Shown: positions 17,406 through 24,643 of the stretch, piece by piece
Layout: every line of letters begins with the position of its first letter
Position numbering within the stretch: position 1 is the first letter of the stretch
Source of the DNA: Fastidiosipila sp.
GTDB taxonomy: Bacteria > Bacillota > Clostridia > Saccharofermentanales > DTU023
Assembly: GCA_012511175.1 (NCBI GenBank)
Contig: JAAZGO010000006.1
Span: 1 to 33,786, forward strand
Direction of reading: 5' to 3'
DNA: 33,786 nt
Notes under the pieces: generated by a model
Databases searched by the model: none
What the model was told of the DNA's origin: nothing
The model's input: only the letters and a program-made list of their open reading frames with translations
Translations under genes and position numbers: made by a program

Positions 17406-17423
17406 ATGTTCCTGTCTGGTTGA
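17406..17423 (+). other. Five-codon leader ORF with an ideal Shine-Dalgarno
   Basis: AAGGAGG at 17393-17399 lies 6 bases before an ATG that opens a minimal ORF (M-F-L-S-G-stop). It is about 100 bases upstream of the BMP gene. Between them is GGCC-TCTTTTTTT-GGCC (17467-17481) followed by the palindrome CTGGCCAG. The order of strong binding site, tiny ORF and T-run hairpin suggests an attenuation-type leader, but five codons give no amino-acid clue, and chance is possible. Confidence 0.25.
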
Positions 17424-17521
17424 CGGCATGCACGGATCATGACGGTAGGCAAGGCAAGAACATACGGGCCTCTTTTTTTGGCCAAAACTGACTGGCCAGA
17501 ACAAATCATAAGGAGAGAATT

Positions 17522-18574
17522 ATGAAAAAGACAACGATTGCAATTTTGGCCTTGATGCTGCTCCTGATGCTCATCGTTACAGCCTGCGCACCAAGCACAC
17601 CGCCTGAAGAGGAACCTGAAAAGACTTTCACCAGTGCCATCTTAATACCCGGTACATTGGGGGACAATCCCATTTTTCAGATGATGGTGGGAGGTGCGGA
17701 GGAAGCTGCCGCAGAGGCGGGATATGACAAACCAAAGGTGGTCGAGGGCGGCGATGATTATGCGGGATACGGAAACCTGCTCCTGAGTCTGGCGGAAGCT
17801 AAATCATATGACCTTTTAATCACCTACACCGACAGCATGGTTGAAGATGTACTGAGCATCGCTGAAACTTTCCCTGAGCAGAAGATTCTGCTTCTTGATG
17901 GGGATATTCCTGCCACAGGGCAGAAAAACCCTTCCAATGTCTACTCAGCCCGTTTCAAGAACGAGGATCTCGGTTATCTGGGGGGATGTTTCGCTGCTCT
18001 TATTACCAAAAGTGACTTGCCAAATGCCAATGCGGATCTCAAAGTTGGACTGATCTTCACGGACATCTATCCCACATGGAGCAATTACACCCAGCCGGGA
18101 TTTGAGAACGGCGTCAAGGCTGTTGATCCCGAGGTGGAAGTTGTCTTTTCCGTGGTGGGCAACTGGGTCGATCCCCTCAAAGGGGCTGAAGTTGCCAGGG
18201 CACAGTTCGCGCAAGGTGTGGATGTGGTCTGGTTTACGACAGGGGCATCCACCTACGGAGCTGTCGATGAAGCGAAAAGGCAGAACAAGTACGCGATATG
18301 CAGTGATAACAACGGAATCGCGGACGCGCCCGAAGTCATTCTGGGTTGTACATTGATCGAAGGCAGAGAGTCGGCAAAAGACGCTTTCATTAAAGCCTAC
18401 AAAGGTGAGCTGCCCTACGGCACTGCTGATGTAATGGGAGCCAAAGAAGGTGTTGTAAGCTTCACGTTCGATGATCCAAGCTATCTGGAGAAAGTTCCGA
18501 AAGATATCAGGGACGCGATGGAAGCCATCTACAAAGATTTGGTTGACGGGAAAATTGATACGCTAGCAAAATAA
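17522..18574 (+). CDS. BMP-family (PnrA-like) nucleoside ABC transporter substrate-binding lipoprotein
   Basis: A 350-residue extracellular lipoprotein that captures substrate for the adjacent ABC transporter. The signal peptide ends in the lipobox VTAC with Cys22, followed by a Pro/Glu-rich linker. The mature domain has BMP/PnrA features: LGDNPIFQMMVGGAEEAA near the start, DLLITYTDSMVEDVL, the VYSARFKNEDLGYLGG segment, and VGLIFTDIYPTWSNYTQPGFENGV. Characterised relatives bind purine nucleosides. GGAGAG lies upstream of the ATG. It is the first gene of a seven-gene run on one strand and is preceded by a leader of about 370 bases from the candidate promoter. The ligand may be a modified nucleoside, given the downstream enzymes (inference). 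Confidence 0.92.
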   Translation: MKKTTIAILALMLLLMLIVTACAPSTPPEEEPEKTFTSAILIPGTLGDNPIFQMMVGGAEEAAAEAGYDKPKVVEGGDDYAGYGNLLLSLAEAKSYDLLITYTDSMVEDVLSIAETFPEQKILLLDGDIPATGQKNPSNVYSARFKNEDLGYLGGCFAALITKSDLPNANADLKVGLIFTDIYPTWSNYTQPGFENGVKAVDPEVEVVFSVVGNWVDPLKGAEVARAQFAQGVDVVWFTTGASTYGAVDEAKRQNKYAICSDNNGIADAPEVILGCTLIEGRESAKDAFIKAYKGELPYGTADVMGAKEGVVSFTFDDPSYLEKVPKDIRDAMEAIYKDLVDGKIDTLAK

Positions 18575-18631
18575 CGGACATTGCCATGAATGTCGCTTGG
18601 TACTCCTGTTGTCTTAAGGAGGTTTTTGGTT

Positions 18632-20182
18632 GTGCAAAACTTTTTGGAAATGACGGGAATCTGCAAAACCTATGAGGCCTACGGCACGCAAATCAAAGCA
18701 CTGGATGATGCATCCATCAGCGTGAAAAAAGGTACTGTTCATGGGCTTTTGGGGGAAAATGGTGCGGGCAAATCCACCCTGATGAAGATCCTTGGCGGTG
18801 TCGAAAAGATGGACGCCGGTTCCGTTCAGTTCAACGGCCGGGAAGCAAGATTGAGAAGTGCTTCCCAGGCCGCCGAACTCGGTATCGGGATGGTTCACCA
18901 GCATTTCAGCCTGATTGAAGACTTTACCGTGGAGGAAAATGTTGTCCTGGGAATTGAACCAACACGTTTTCCTGGCGTCATTAGCATGAAAGAGGTGCGC
19001 GAAACTTTATCCCGGATGGCACAGGAATGTGGCTTCAAGCTGGATCTTAAGGCAAAGGTAGGCAGCCTTTCCATGGGACAGCGCCAGAAGGTGGAGATCT
19101 TGAGACTCCTTTACAGCAACTCAGAATTGTTGATTTTTGACGAGCCTACTTCGGTGCTTATCGAGCAGGAAGTTGAGAGTCTGCTGAGGACCATCGCCTT
19201 GCTTAAGGCCAAGGGGAAAACAATCATTTACATCAGCCACAAGGTGGAGGAGATCTTGAAGATAACCGACGAGGTAACTGTTTTGCGTTCAGGCAAAACA
19301 GTTGCCCGCGTCGCGACCGAAACAATCAACGCCGAAAAAATGGTACAGATGATGGTCGGTAAACACATCCCGCTTGAAGTGGAGAAAGAACAACAGGCGG
19401 CGGGAGATGTGCTGCTGGAAGTAAAAAATCTGAGCATTGATAATGGTTTGATCCAAACGGTCAAGAATGTCTCCTTTGAGCTGCGGGCCGGTGAAATTGT
19501 TGCTGTGGCAGGCATCAGCGGAAACGGTCAGCAGGAGATGATCGAAGCCATCCTGGGCTTCAGGGAGCCCGCCAGTGGCCAGATCTATATTGGAGAAGAG
19601 GAAGTGACGGGACTGACCCCGCGTCAACGCAGACAAAGGGGGGTCTGTTATATCCCCGAAGACAGGATCCAGGTCGGTTCATGTGCCACAGCCACCCTGG
19701 CTGAAAACATGATCGTGGATCGATATTTCGAGGCACCCCTGGCCAAACGGGGCTGGATCAATCTCAAAACGATGCATGCGCTGGCACGGGAACTGGTCGC
19801 CAAGTATAAGATCAAGACTGCCAACACTGACTGCATGATCGGAACCTTATCCGGCGGCAATATCCAAAGAACTATCATCGCCAGAGAATTAAGCGCGGAT
19901 CCCAAGCTTCTTTTTGCATGCGAGATTACCATGGGTCTGGATGTCGAGTCGTGCCGATACGTTTACGACATGCTGCTCAACATGCGGAGAGAACAAAAAG
20001 CAGTCCTGCTCTTGTCAAGCAATATCAACGAAGTGATGAGCCTTGCTGACAGAATACTCGTCATTCATGAGGGGGAAATTGTTGCCCACTTTCCCCGAAG
20101 TGAAGACTTCAACAAGGAGGAGTTGGGTGAATACATGCTTGGGCTCAAGGTTCAGGACCGCCAGTTGAAGGAAGTAAGCTAA
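18632..20182 (+). CDS. Nucleoside ABC transporter ATP-binding protein (two NBDs)
   Basis: A 516-residue double ATPase of the RbsA/YufO type that powers the two permeases downstream. NBD1 has Walker A GENGAGKST, signature LSMGQ and Walker B LLIFDEPTS (here followed by VL). NBD2 has the usual degenerate Walker A GISGNGQQEM, signature LSGGN and Walker B-like LLFACEITMGLD. In the latter, CEIT replaces the usual QPTR, a variation in the degenerate site. The start is a GTG at 18632, chosen for AAGGAGG upstream; the longer in-frame start has no binding site. It lies 57 bases after the BMP gene. Confidence 0.93.
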   Translation: MQNFLEMTGICKTYEAYGTQIKALDDASISVKKGTVHGLLGENGAGKSTLMKILGGVEKMDAGSVQFNGREARLRSASQAAELGIGMVHQHFSLIEDFTVEENVVLGIEPTRFPGVISMKEVRETLSRMAQECGFKLDLKAKVGSLSMGQRQKVEILRLLYSNSELLIFDEPTSVLIEQEVESLLRTIALLKAKGKTIIYISHKVEEILKITDEVTVLRSGKTVARVATETINAEKMVQMMVGKHIPLEVEKEQQAAGDVLLEVKNLSIDNGLIQTVKNVSFELRAGEIVAVAGISGNGQQEMIEAILGFREPASGQIYIGEEEVTGLTPRQRRQRGVCYIPEDRIQVGSCATATLAENMIVDRYFEAPLAKRGWINLKTMHALARELVAKYKIKTANTDCMIGTLSGGNIQRTIIARELSADPKLLFACEITMGLDVESCRYVYDMLLNMRREQKAVLLLSSNINEVMSLADRILVIHEGEIVAHFPRSEDFNKEELGEYMLGLKVQDRQLKEVS

Positions 20183-20205
20183 AAGGCGTTGAGAGGTAGT
20201 CCGTC

Positions 20206-21246
20206 GTGAAAAAAATCAAACAACATTTGACTCAGATTCTCGTGATCGGGTTCGGCTTGCTGATGGCCTGCATCGTGATCCTGCTCACCAGCAAGGAACC
20301 TTTTACCGCCATAAAATACTTCTTTATTGGACCCTTCAGCAGCCGTTACTTTTTGGGCAACATGATCAGCTATGCCATCCCCCTGATTATTACAGGGCTT
20401 GCCGCCTGTGTTTCTTTTTCAGCGTCGGTTTGGAATATGGGACTTGAGGGACAGATGTATTTTGGCATGTTGTGCGGTACCTACGCCGCTTTTCAGCTCC
20501 CTTCCATGCCGGCTGTCATGGCAGTTCCCTTGATTTTGGTGGTGGCTTTTGTCGCGGGAGGAAGTGTTGCGGCCCTGTCCGCCTTTTTGCAGCAAAAAAT
20601 GCGGGTGGATGTCATTGTGTCCTCTTTGTTGATCTCCAATGCGGTATTTTATCTGGTCAACTTTATTCTTGAAGGGCCCTTCAATGACCCCACCTCGGGT
20701 GCGGGCATCACCTCACCCCGCTTCAACTCCAAATTCATGCTCCCCCGCATTCTGGCTCCATCGGAGCTCCATGCCGGCCTGTTTTTTGCCCTCCTTCTGG
20801 TGGCAGTCATCCACATCATGATGAAGCACAGGGTGCTGGGCTACGAAATCGGGATTACCGGAAAGAATCCTTTATTCGCGCAGTATGGAGGAATGAATGC
20901 CCCCAAGGTGGCAGCCCTGGCCATGTTACTCAGCGGCGGTTTGGCCGGACTCGCAGGAATGACTGATATCCTGGGCACCCAGGGACGCATGTTGGCCTAC
21001 ATGAGCGGCTTCGGCTGGGACGGAATTTCTATTGCCCTGATTGCACGCAACAATCCTGTTTTCACAGTTTTTGTGGCTTTCTTTTTTGCCTTGTTGCAAA
21101 AGGGCGCGGAAAATGCCTCTCTATTCTCAGATATTTCACCTGACATTGCCCAACTTATTCAGGCAGCCATTTTATTTCTGGTGACCGGAGAGGCACTTTT
21201 CAGTTTTTCAAAAAGACGTAAAGATTTACGAGAGGCGATGAGGTGA
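20206..21246 (+). CDS. Nucleoside ABC transporter permease, first subunit
   Basis: A 346-residue inner-membrane permease of the BPD_transp_2 (branched-chain amino acid/ribose/nucleoside) family, YufP-like. It has about eight to ten hydrophobic segments, with the family signatures NMGLEGQMYFGM and AGLAGMTDILGTQGRM, then SGFGWDGISIALIARNNP. It starts with GTG, with GAGAGG upstream, 23 bases after the ATPase gene. It should pair with the next gene to form the channel. Confidence 0.92.
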   Translation: MKKIKQHLTQILVIGFGLLMACIVILLTSKEPFTAIKYFFIGPFSSRYFLGNMISYAIPLIITGLAACVSFSASVWNMGLEGQMYFGMLCGTYAAFQLPSMPAVMAVPLILVVAFVAGGSVAALSAFLQQKMRVDVIVSSLLISNAVFYLVNFILEGPFNDPTSGAGITSPRFNSKFMLPRILAPSELHAGLFFALLLVAVIHIMMKHRVLGYEIGITGKNPLFAQYGGMNAPKVAALAMLLSGGLAGLAGMTDILGTQGRMLAYMSGFGWDGISIALIARNNPVFTVFVAFFFALLQKGAENASLFSDISPDIAQLIQAAILFLVTGEALFSFSKRRKDLREAMR

Positions 21247-21250
21247 CTTC

Positions 21251-22174
21251 GTGCTTTATAATCAGATCAACAGCTTTCTATTCACAATCGTCGCGACTTC
21301 CACGCCCATCTTATTGGCCTCACAGGGTGGTTTGCTAACTGGCATGAGCGGTATGTTCAATGTGGGGCTGGAAGGAATGATGCTGATGGCAGCTTTCTTT
21401 TCGGTCTTCACCTGTAACGCCACTGGCAGCCTTGTTTTGGGTTTGGGCGCGGGCGTCGGCGTTGCCATGCTGGTGGGTTTAATGATGGTCTTTATTTCGA
21501 CCAAGCTCAAAGCCGACATCTTCGTCGTGGGCATCGCTACCAATTTGCTATCAACAGGGCTGACAACCTTTCTTGGAAGTTGGCTCCTGGGACTCAAAGG
21601 CACGCTGCTTTTCAAGGATGCCCCCCGGTTGGCTCTTTTGGATATTCCGCTGATCCGCGACATTCCTTTGCTGAATGGTTTTCTGAACGGCCACCACCTG
21701 ATCGACTACCTTGGAATTGTACTGACCATTCTGCTCTATCTGATCGTTTTCTACACGACCTTTGGACGCCATTCGATGGCTGTCGGCATCAGCCCCTGGG
21801 TCGCGCATGCGAGGGGGATCCCGGTGGATAAGATCAGGTACTTGTCCTATCTTGGATGCGGGTTGTTTTGTGGTTTGGCCGGAGCCGCCTTGTCACTGCC
21901 CATCGGCGCTTTTATGGGTGGCCCTGTTGGAATGACTAACGGCCGGGGCTGGCTTGCCATGGCTGTCGTTGTCATTGGAAACAACAATCCGCTGAGGATA
22001 CTGATGGTGGCTTGGGCCTTCGGAGCAATCTCCGCTGCAGCGGACATCATCCAGGCAACAACCCATTTCTCCCCCCGCCTGCTGATGGCCTTTCCCTTCA
22101 TAGGCGCACTCTTGATCACGATGCTTTATTCCATGCGGAAGGGCAAGGGCGGTCCCGGAACAAGCGGATTGTAG
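21251..22174 (+). CDS. Nucleoside ABC transporter permease, second subunit
   Basis: A 307-residue permease, YufQ-like, partner of the previous subunit. It carries MFNVGLEGMMLMAAF and the cytoplasmic-loop motif ISPWVAHARGIPVDKIRYLSY, then GLAGAALSLP, typical of the family. It starts with GTG 4 bases after the preceding TGA, with GAGGTGA overlapping that stop as the binding site, which indicates translational coupling. It ends 31 bases before the amidohydrolase gene. Confidence 0.92.
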   Translation: MLYNQINSFLFTIVATSTPILLASQGGLLTGMSGMFNVGLEGMMLMAAFFSVFTCNATGSLVLGLGAGVGVAMLVGLMMVFISTKLKADIFVVGIATNLLSTGLTTFLGSWLLGLKGTLLFKDAPRLALLDIPLIRDIPLLNGFLNGHHLIDYLGIVLTILLYLIVFYTTFGRHSMAVGISPWVAHARGIPVDKIRYLSYLGCGLFCGLAGAALSLPIGAFMGGPVGMTNGRGWLAMAVVVIGNNNPLRILMVAWAFGAISAAADIIQATTHFSPRLLMAFPFIGALLITMLYSMRKGKGGPGTSGL

Positions 22175-22205
22175 GCCATCGACATCAAATGATAAGGAGT
22201 GACAG

Positions 22206-23558
22206 ATGATCCTGGTAAAAAACGTTTCCTTTATGGTTTGCCATGACGATGAGATCAAACATGACCTGGATCTTTTAATCGAAGGGAATACTATCGCGGC
22301 GATTGGAACAGATCTTGTGCAGGATCCTGATCGCTGTCACACGGTCCTGGATGGGCGGGGGAAACTGGTCATGCCGGGATTGATCAATTCCCACACCCAT
22401 TTATGGCAATCATTCCTCAAGGGGAAAAGAGATGATCTGCCATTGACTCCCTGGTGCGATGAGATCATCTTGCCTTTCCTCAAAAAGCTGACTCAGTGTG
22501 ATGGGAGGAAAGGCTCGGGAGAGATCTCCTATTTGTGGTCCATGCTGGGCGCTATGGAAATGGTGCGGTCTGGAATTACCACGGTCATTGACATGGACCT
22601 CGGCTTCCAATCCCATCTGATACCCCAGGCCTGGGTTGATTTGGGAATGAGGGGTGTGATTGCCGTTGAGATGTCCGACCAGTGGGGATCTTCAGCAGAA
22701 GGAGCCTCGATTGAAGATGAGATGGAAAACGTTCTGGATCTGGTCGAGCGCTGGCACCGCCCCTGGACAGGAGATAATCTGGTCCAGGTAGCCCTGGGAC
22801 CCTCTGCACCTTTTATCTGCAGTGAGACTTTGCTGGCCTGGGTGAAGCAACAGGCAGAAACTTACGGGCTGGGAATCCAAATCCATGTCTCCGAGACAAA
22901 AGGCGAAGTGGAGGAGGCTCTCGCAAGATGGGGGAAACATCCCCTTGAGTATTTGGAGACAACGGGTCTTCTCTCCTGTCCGGTTTCTGCAGTCCATTGC
23001 GTGCACCTGACTCCACAAGAAATCGAACTGGCACGCCGTTACGCCGTTGTTCCCGTCTATTGCCCAAAAAGCAATATGAAACTTGGAAGCGGAGTTGCAC
23101 CGCTGAAAGAAATGCTGGACGCTGGACTGGAGATCGCGTTGGCAACTGACGGAGCGGCCTCCAATGACCTTTTGGATCCCTTTGAAGAGATGCGGGCAGG
23201 TGTCATGCTGCAAAAAGCGACGCGCGAAGACCCCGCGGCAGCCAGCGCACATCAACTGCTCCGGATGGCAACCAGCGGGGGGGCCAAAGCCTGCAGGCTG
23301 GACGCTGGCATCATTGCGCCCGGGAAACTTGCGGATCTTGTCATCTTGGATTTTGACGCGCCTCATCTGCTGAGCTTTGATTCCGACCTTGTGCCGGCTC
23401 TGGTTTATTGTGCGAAAGCCGGTGACGTCGAGTCAGTCATCATTAATGGCAAACTGGTCATGCGGGACAGAAAGTTCCTCTGCATCGATGAAGACTTGCT
23501 CTATGATGAAATTGTGGCAGCAGGTCGTTATTATGCGGACGGTCAAGTCTGGGAATGA
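22206..23558 (+). CDS. MtaD/SsnA-like amidohydrolase (putative nucleoside or base deaminase)
   Basis: A 450-residue cytoplasmic metal-dependent hydrolase of the ATZ/TRZ-MtaD group, whose members deaminate methylthioadenosine, S-adenosylhomocysteine, guanine or related rings. The metal ligands expected in the family are visible: His63 and His65 (NSHTH), His227 (QIHVSE, with Glu230), His264 or His267 (AVHCVHLT) and Asp315 (ATDGAASN). The C-terminal beta part ends in VIINGKLVMRD, usual for the composite domain. GGAG precedes the ATG. The transporter in front and the Mch-like enzyme behind suggest that it acts on the imported nucleoside or its base. The exact substrate cannot be read from the sequence. 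Confidence 0.88.
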   Translation: MILVKNVSFMVCHDDEIKHDLDLLIEGNTIAAIGTDLVQDPDRCHTVLDGRGKLVMPGLINSHTHLWQSFLKGKRDDLPLTPWCDEIILPFLKKLTQCDGRKGSGEISYLWSMLGAMEMVRSGITTVIDMDLGFQSHLIPQAWVDLGMRGVIAVEMSDQWGSSAEGASIEDEMENVLDLVERWHRPWTGDNLVQVALGPSAPFICSETLLAWVKQQAETYGLGIQIHVSETKGEVEEALARWGKHPLEYLETTGLLSCPVSAVHCVHLTPQEIELARRYAVVPVYCPKSNMKLGSGVAPLKEMLDAGLEIALATDGAASNDLLDPFEEMRAGVMLQKATREDPAAASAHQLLRMATSGGAKACRLDAGIIAPGKLADLVILDFDAPHLLSFDSDLVPALVYCAKAGDVESVIINGKLVMRDRKFLCIDEDLLYDEIVAAGRYYADGQVWE

Positions 23559-23584
23559 AGTGAATCCGGCAGGAGGGTGGACGC

Positions 23585-24553
23585 TTGTTTGAAGAACAAT
23601 TTCAAATGGACAAAAGGTGCAGGACCTTACTGGAGCGGCTGTGGAATCACAGGGAGGACTACGGCCTGAGATTTGCGACACTCGGCTCAGGCGCGCAGAT
23701 CGTTGATGCAGGTGTGGAAGTCCGGGGCTCCCTTGAGGCGGGGCGGCTGATCACTGAACTCTGCCAGGGGGGGTGTTGCACCACATCGCTTGATCTGACG
23801 GACATCGGGGGTATCGTCTTGCCCCGGATCACTGTCCAATCCTTTTTCCCAACCTTTTCAGCCTATAAATTGCAGGCAGCCCGCGATGTTGACGGAAAAA
23901 TGGTATCAGGCCCCATCCGTCTTTGTTTGGAAACCAGCGAGCGGGGAGAACCTAACATAATGATTGAGCCAGTCAAGGCCTGCGGCATTGCCGTCGTCCA
24001 GTCCGATGACCTTCCTTCAGAGGCATGGGTCAAGTCACTGGCAAGTCAAAGCGGTCTCCGGCCACCGGATTTGACTCTGGTGGTCGCCCCCATCCTGAGT
24101 GTGGCCGGCGCCACGCAAATCGCCGGCAGGGTCAATGAGAATGTCATTTTTTCCATGGAACAAAGCATCGGCAGCGATTCCACCAGGGTTAAACAGTTGA
24201 TCGGCAGTTCACCCGTTGCCCCTCTTGGAAAAGATCCCAACGACTATAACAGACCTTTCCCCGATGATCTTCTGCATTATGCGGGCAGGGCATATCTTGT
24301 TCTGGATGCCAAGCCGGAGGAAGACGTCCAGAAACTCGCTGACGCCCTGTGTTTTCAATCCACGTCTCTTTATGGCAAGTTTTTCGGTACGGTCCTTGAG
24401 GAGGTCAATGGTGTATTCATGGATATCCCCGGGCTTCTCGACATCAACAAAATTGCTCAGGTGACCATCAATGATCTGAATACGGGCATGCTCTACCATG
24501 CGGGTCGGCAGGAATACGCCCTGTTGAATGAACTCTTGACCCGCAGGTCATAA
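23585..24553 (+). CDS. Methenyltetrahydromethanopterin cyclohydrolase (Mch) homologue
   Basis: A 322-residue homologue of the archaeal and methylotroph enzyme that hydrolyses the imidazolinium ring of methenyl-tetrahydromethanopterin to a formyl product. Similarity runs the whole length: GVEVRGSLEAGRLITELCQGG (43-63), LTLVVAPILSVAGATQI (163-179), SPVAPLGKDPND (209-220), LHYAGRAYLVLDA (230-242), STSLYGKFF (259-267) and INDLNTGMLYHAGRQEY (295-311). The Arg-x-x-Glu pair known to be catalytic in Mch (Arg183/Glu186 in archaeal numbering, from memory) is present as Arg182/Glu185. It starts with TTG, supported by AGGAGG 8 bases upstream, 26 bases after the amidohydrolase gene. No other tetrahydromethanopterin gene is in the window, so a different substrate is possible. 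Confidence 0.88.
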   Translation: MFEEQFQMDKRCRTLLERLWNHREDYGLRFATLGSGAQIVDAGVEVRGSLEAGRLITELCQGGCCTTSLDLTDIGGIVLPRITVQSFFPTFSAYKLQAARDVDGKMVSGPIRLCLETSERGEPNIMIEPVKACGIAVVQSDDLPSEAWVKSLASQSGLRPPDLTLVVAPILSVAGATQIAGRVNENVIFSMEQSIGSDSTRVKQLIGSSPVAPLGKDPNDYNRPFPDDLLHYAGRAYLVLDAKPEEDVQKLADALCFQSTSLYGKFFGTVLEEVNGVFMDIPGLLDINKIAQVTINDLNTGMLYHAGRQEYALLNELLTRRS

Positions 24554-24643
24554 GCTGCATTTGCTCTCAGGTCAGCCAAAGCACGGAACCTTGTCAGGGC
24601 AGGACAGGATGCATGTTATGCTCATAGTTGAATGGAGCGATCG

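Noticed and set aside
17204-17509. 101-codon minus-strand and 61-codon + strand frames in the operon leader
   Set aside because: Composition is not protein-like, and the region fits a regulatory leader better.
17262-17521. Purine, THF or preQ1 riboswitch in the operon leader
   Set aside because: I looked for the conserved core sequences of these classes and did not find them; only generic inverted repeats are present.
22692-23366. 224-codon minus-strand frame opposite the amidohydrolase
   Set aside because: The + strand protein carries all metal-binding motifs; the antisense frame has none.
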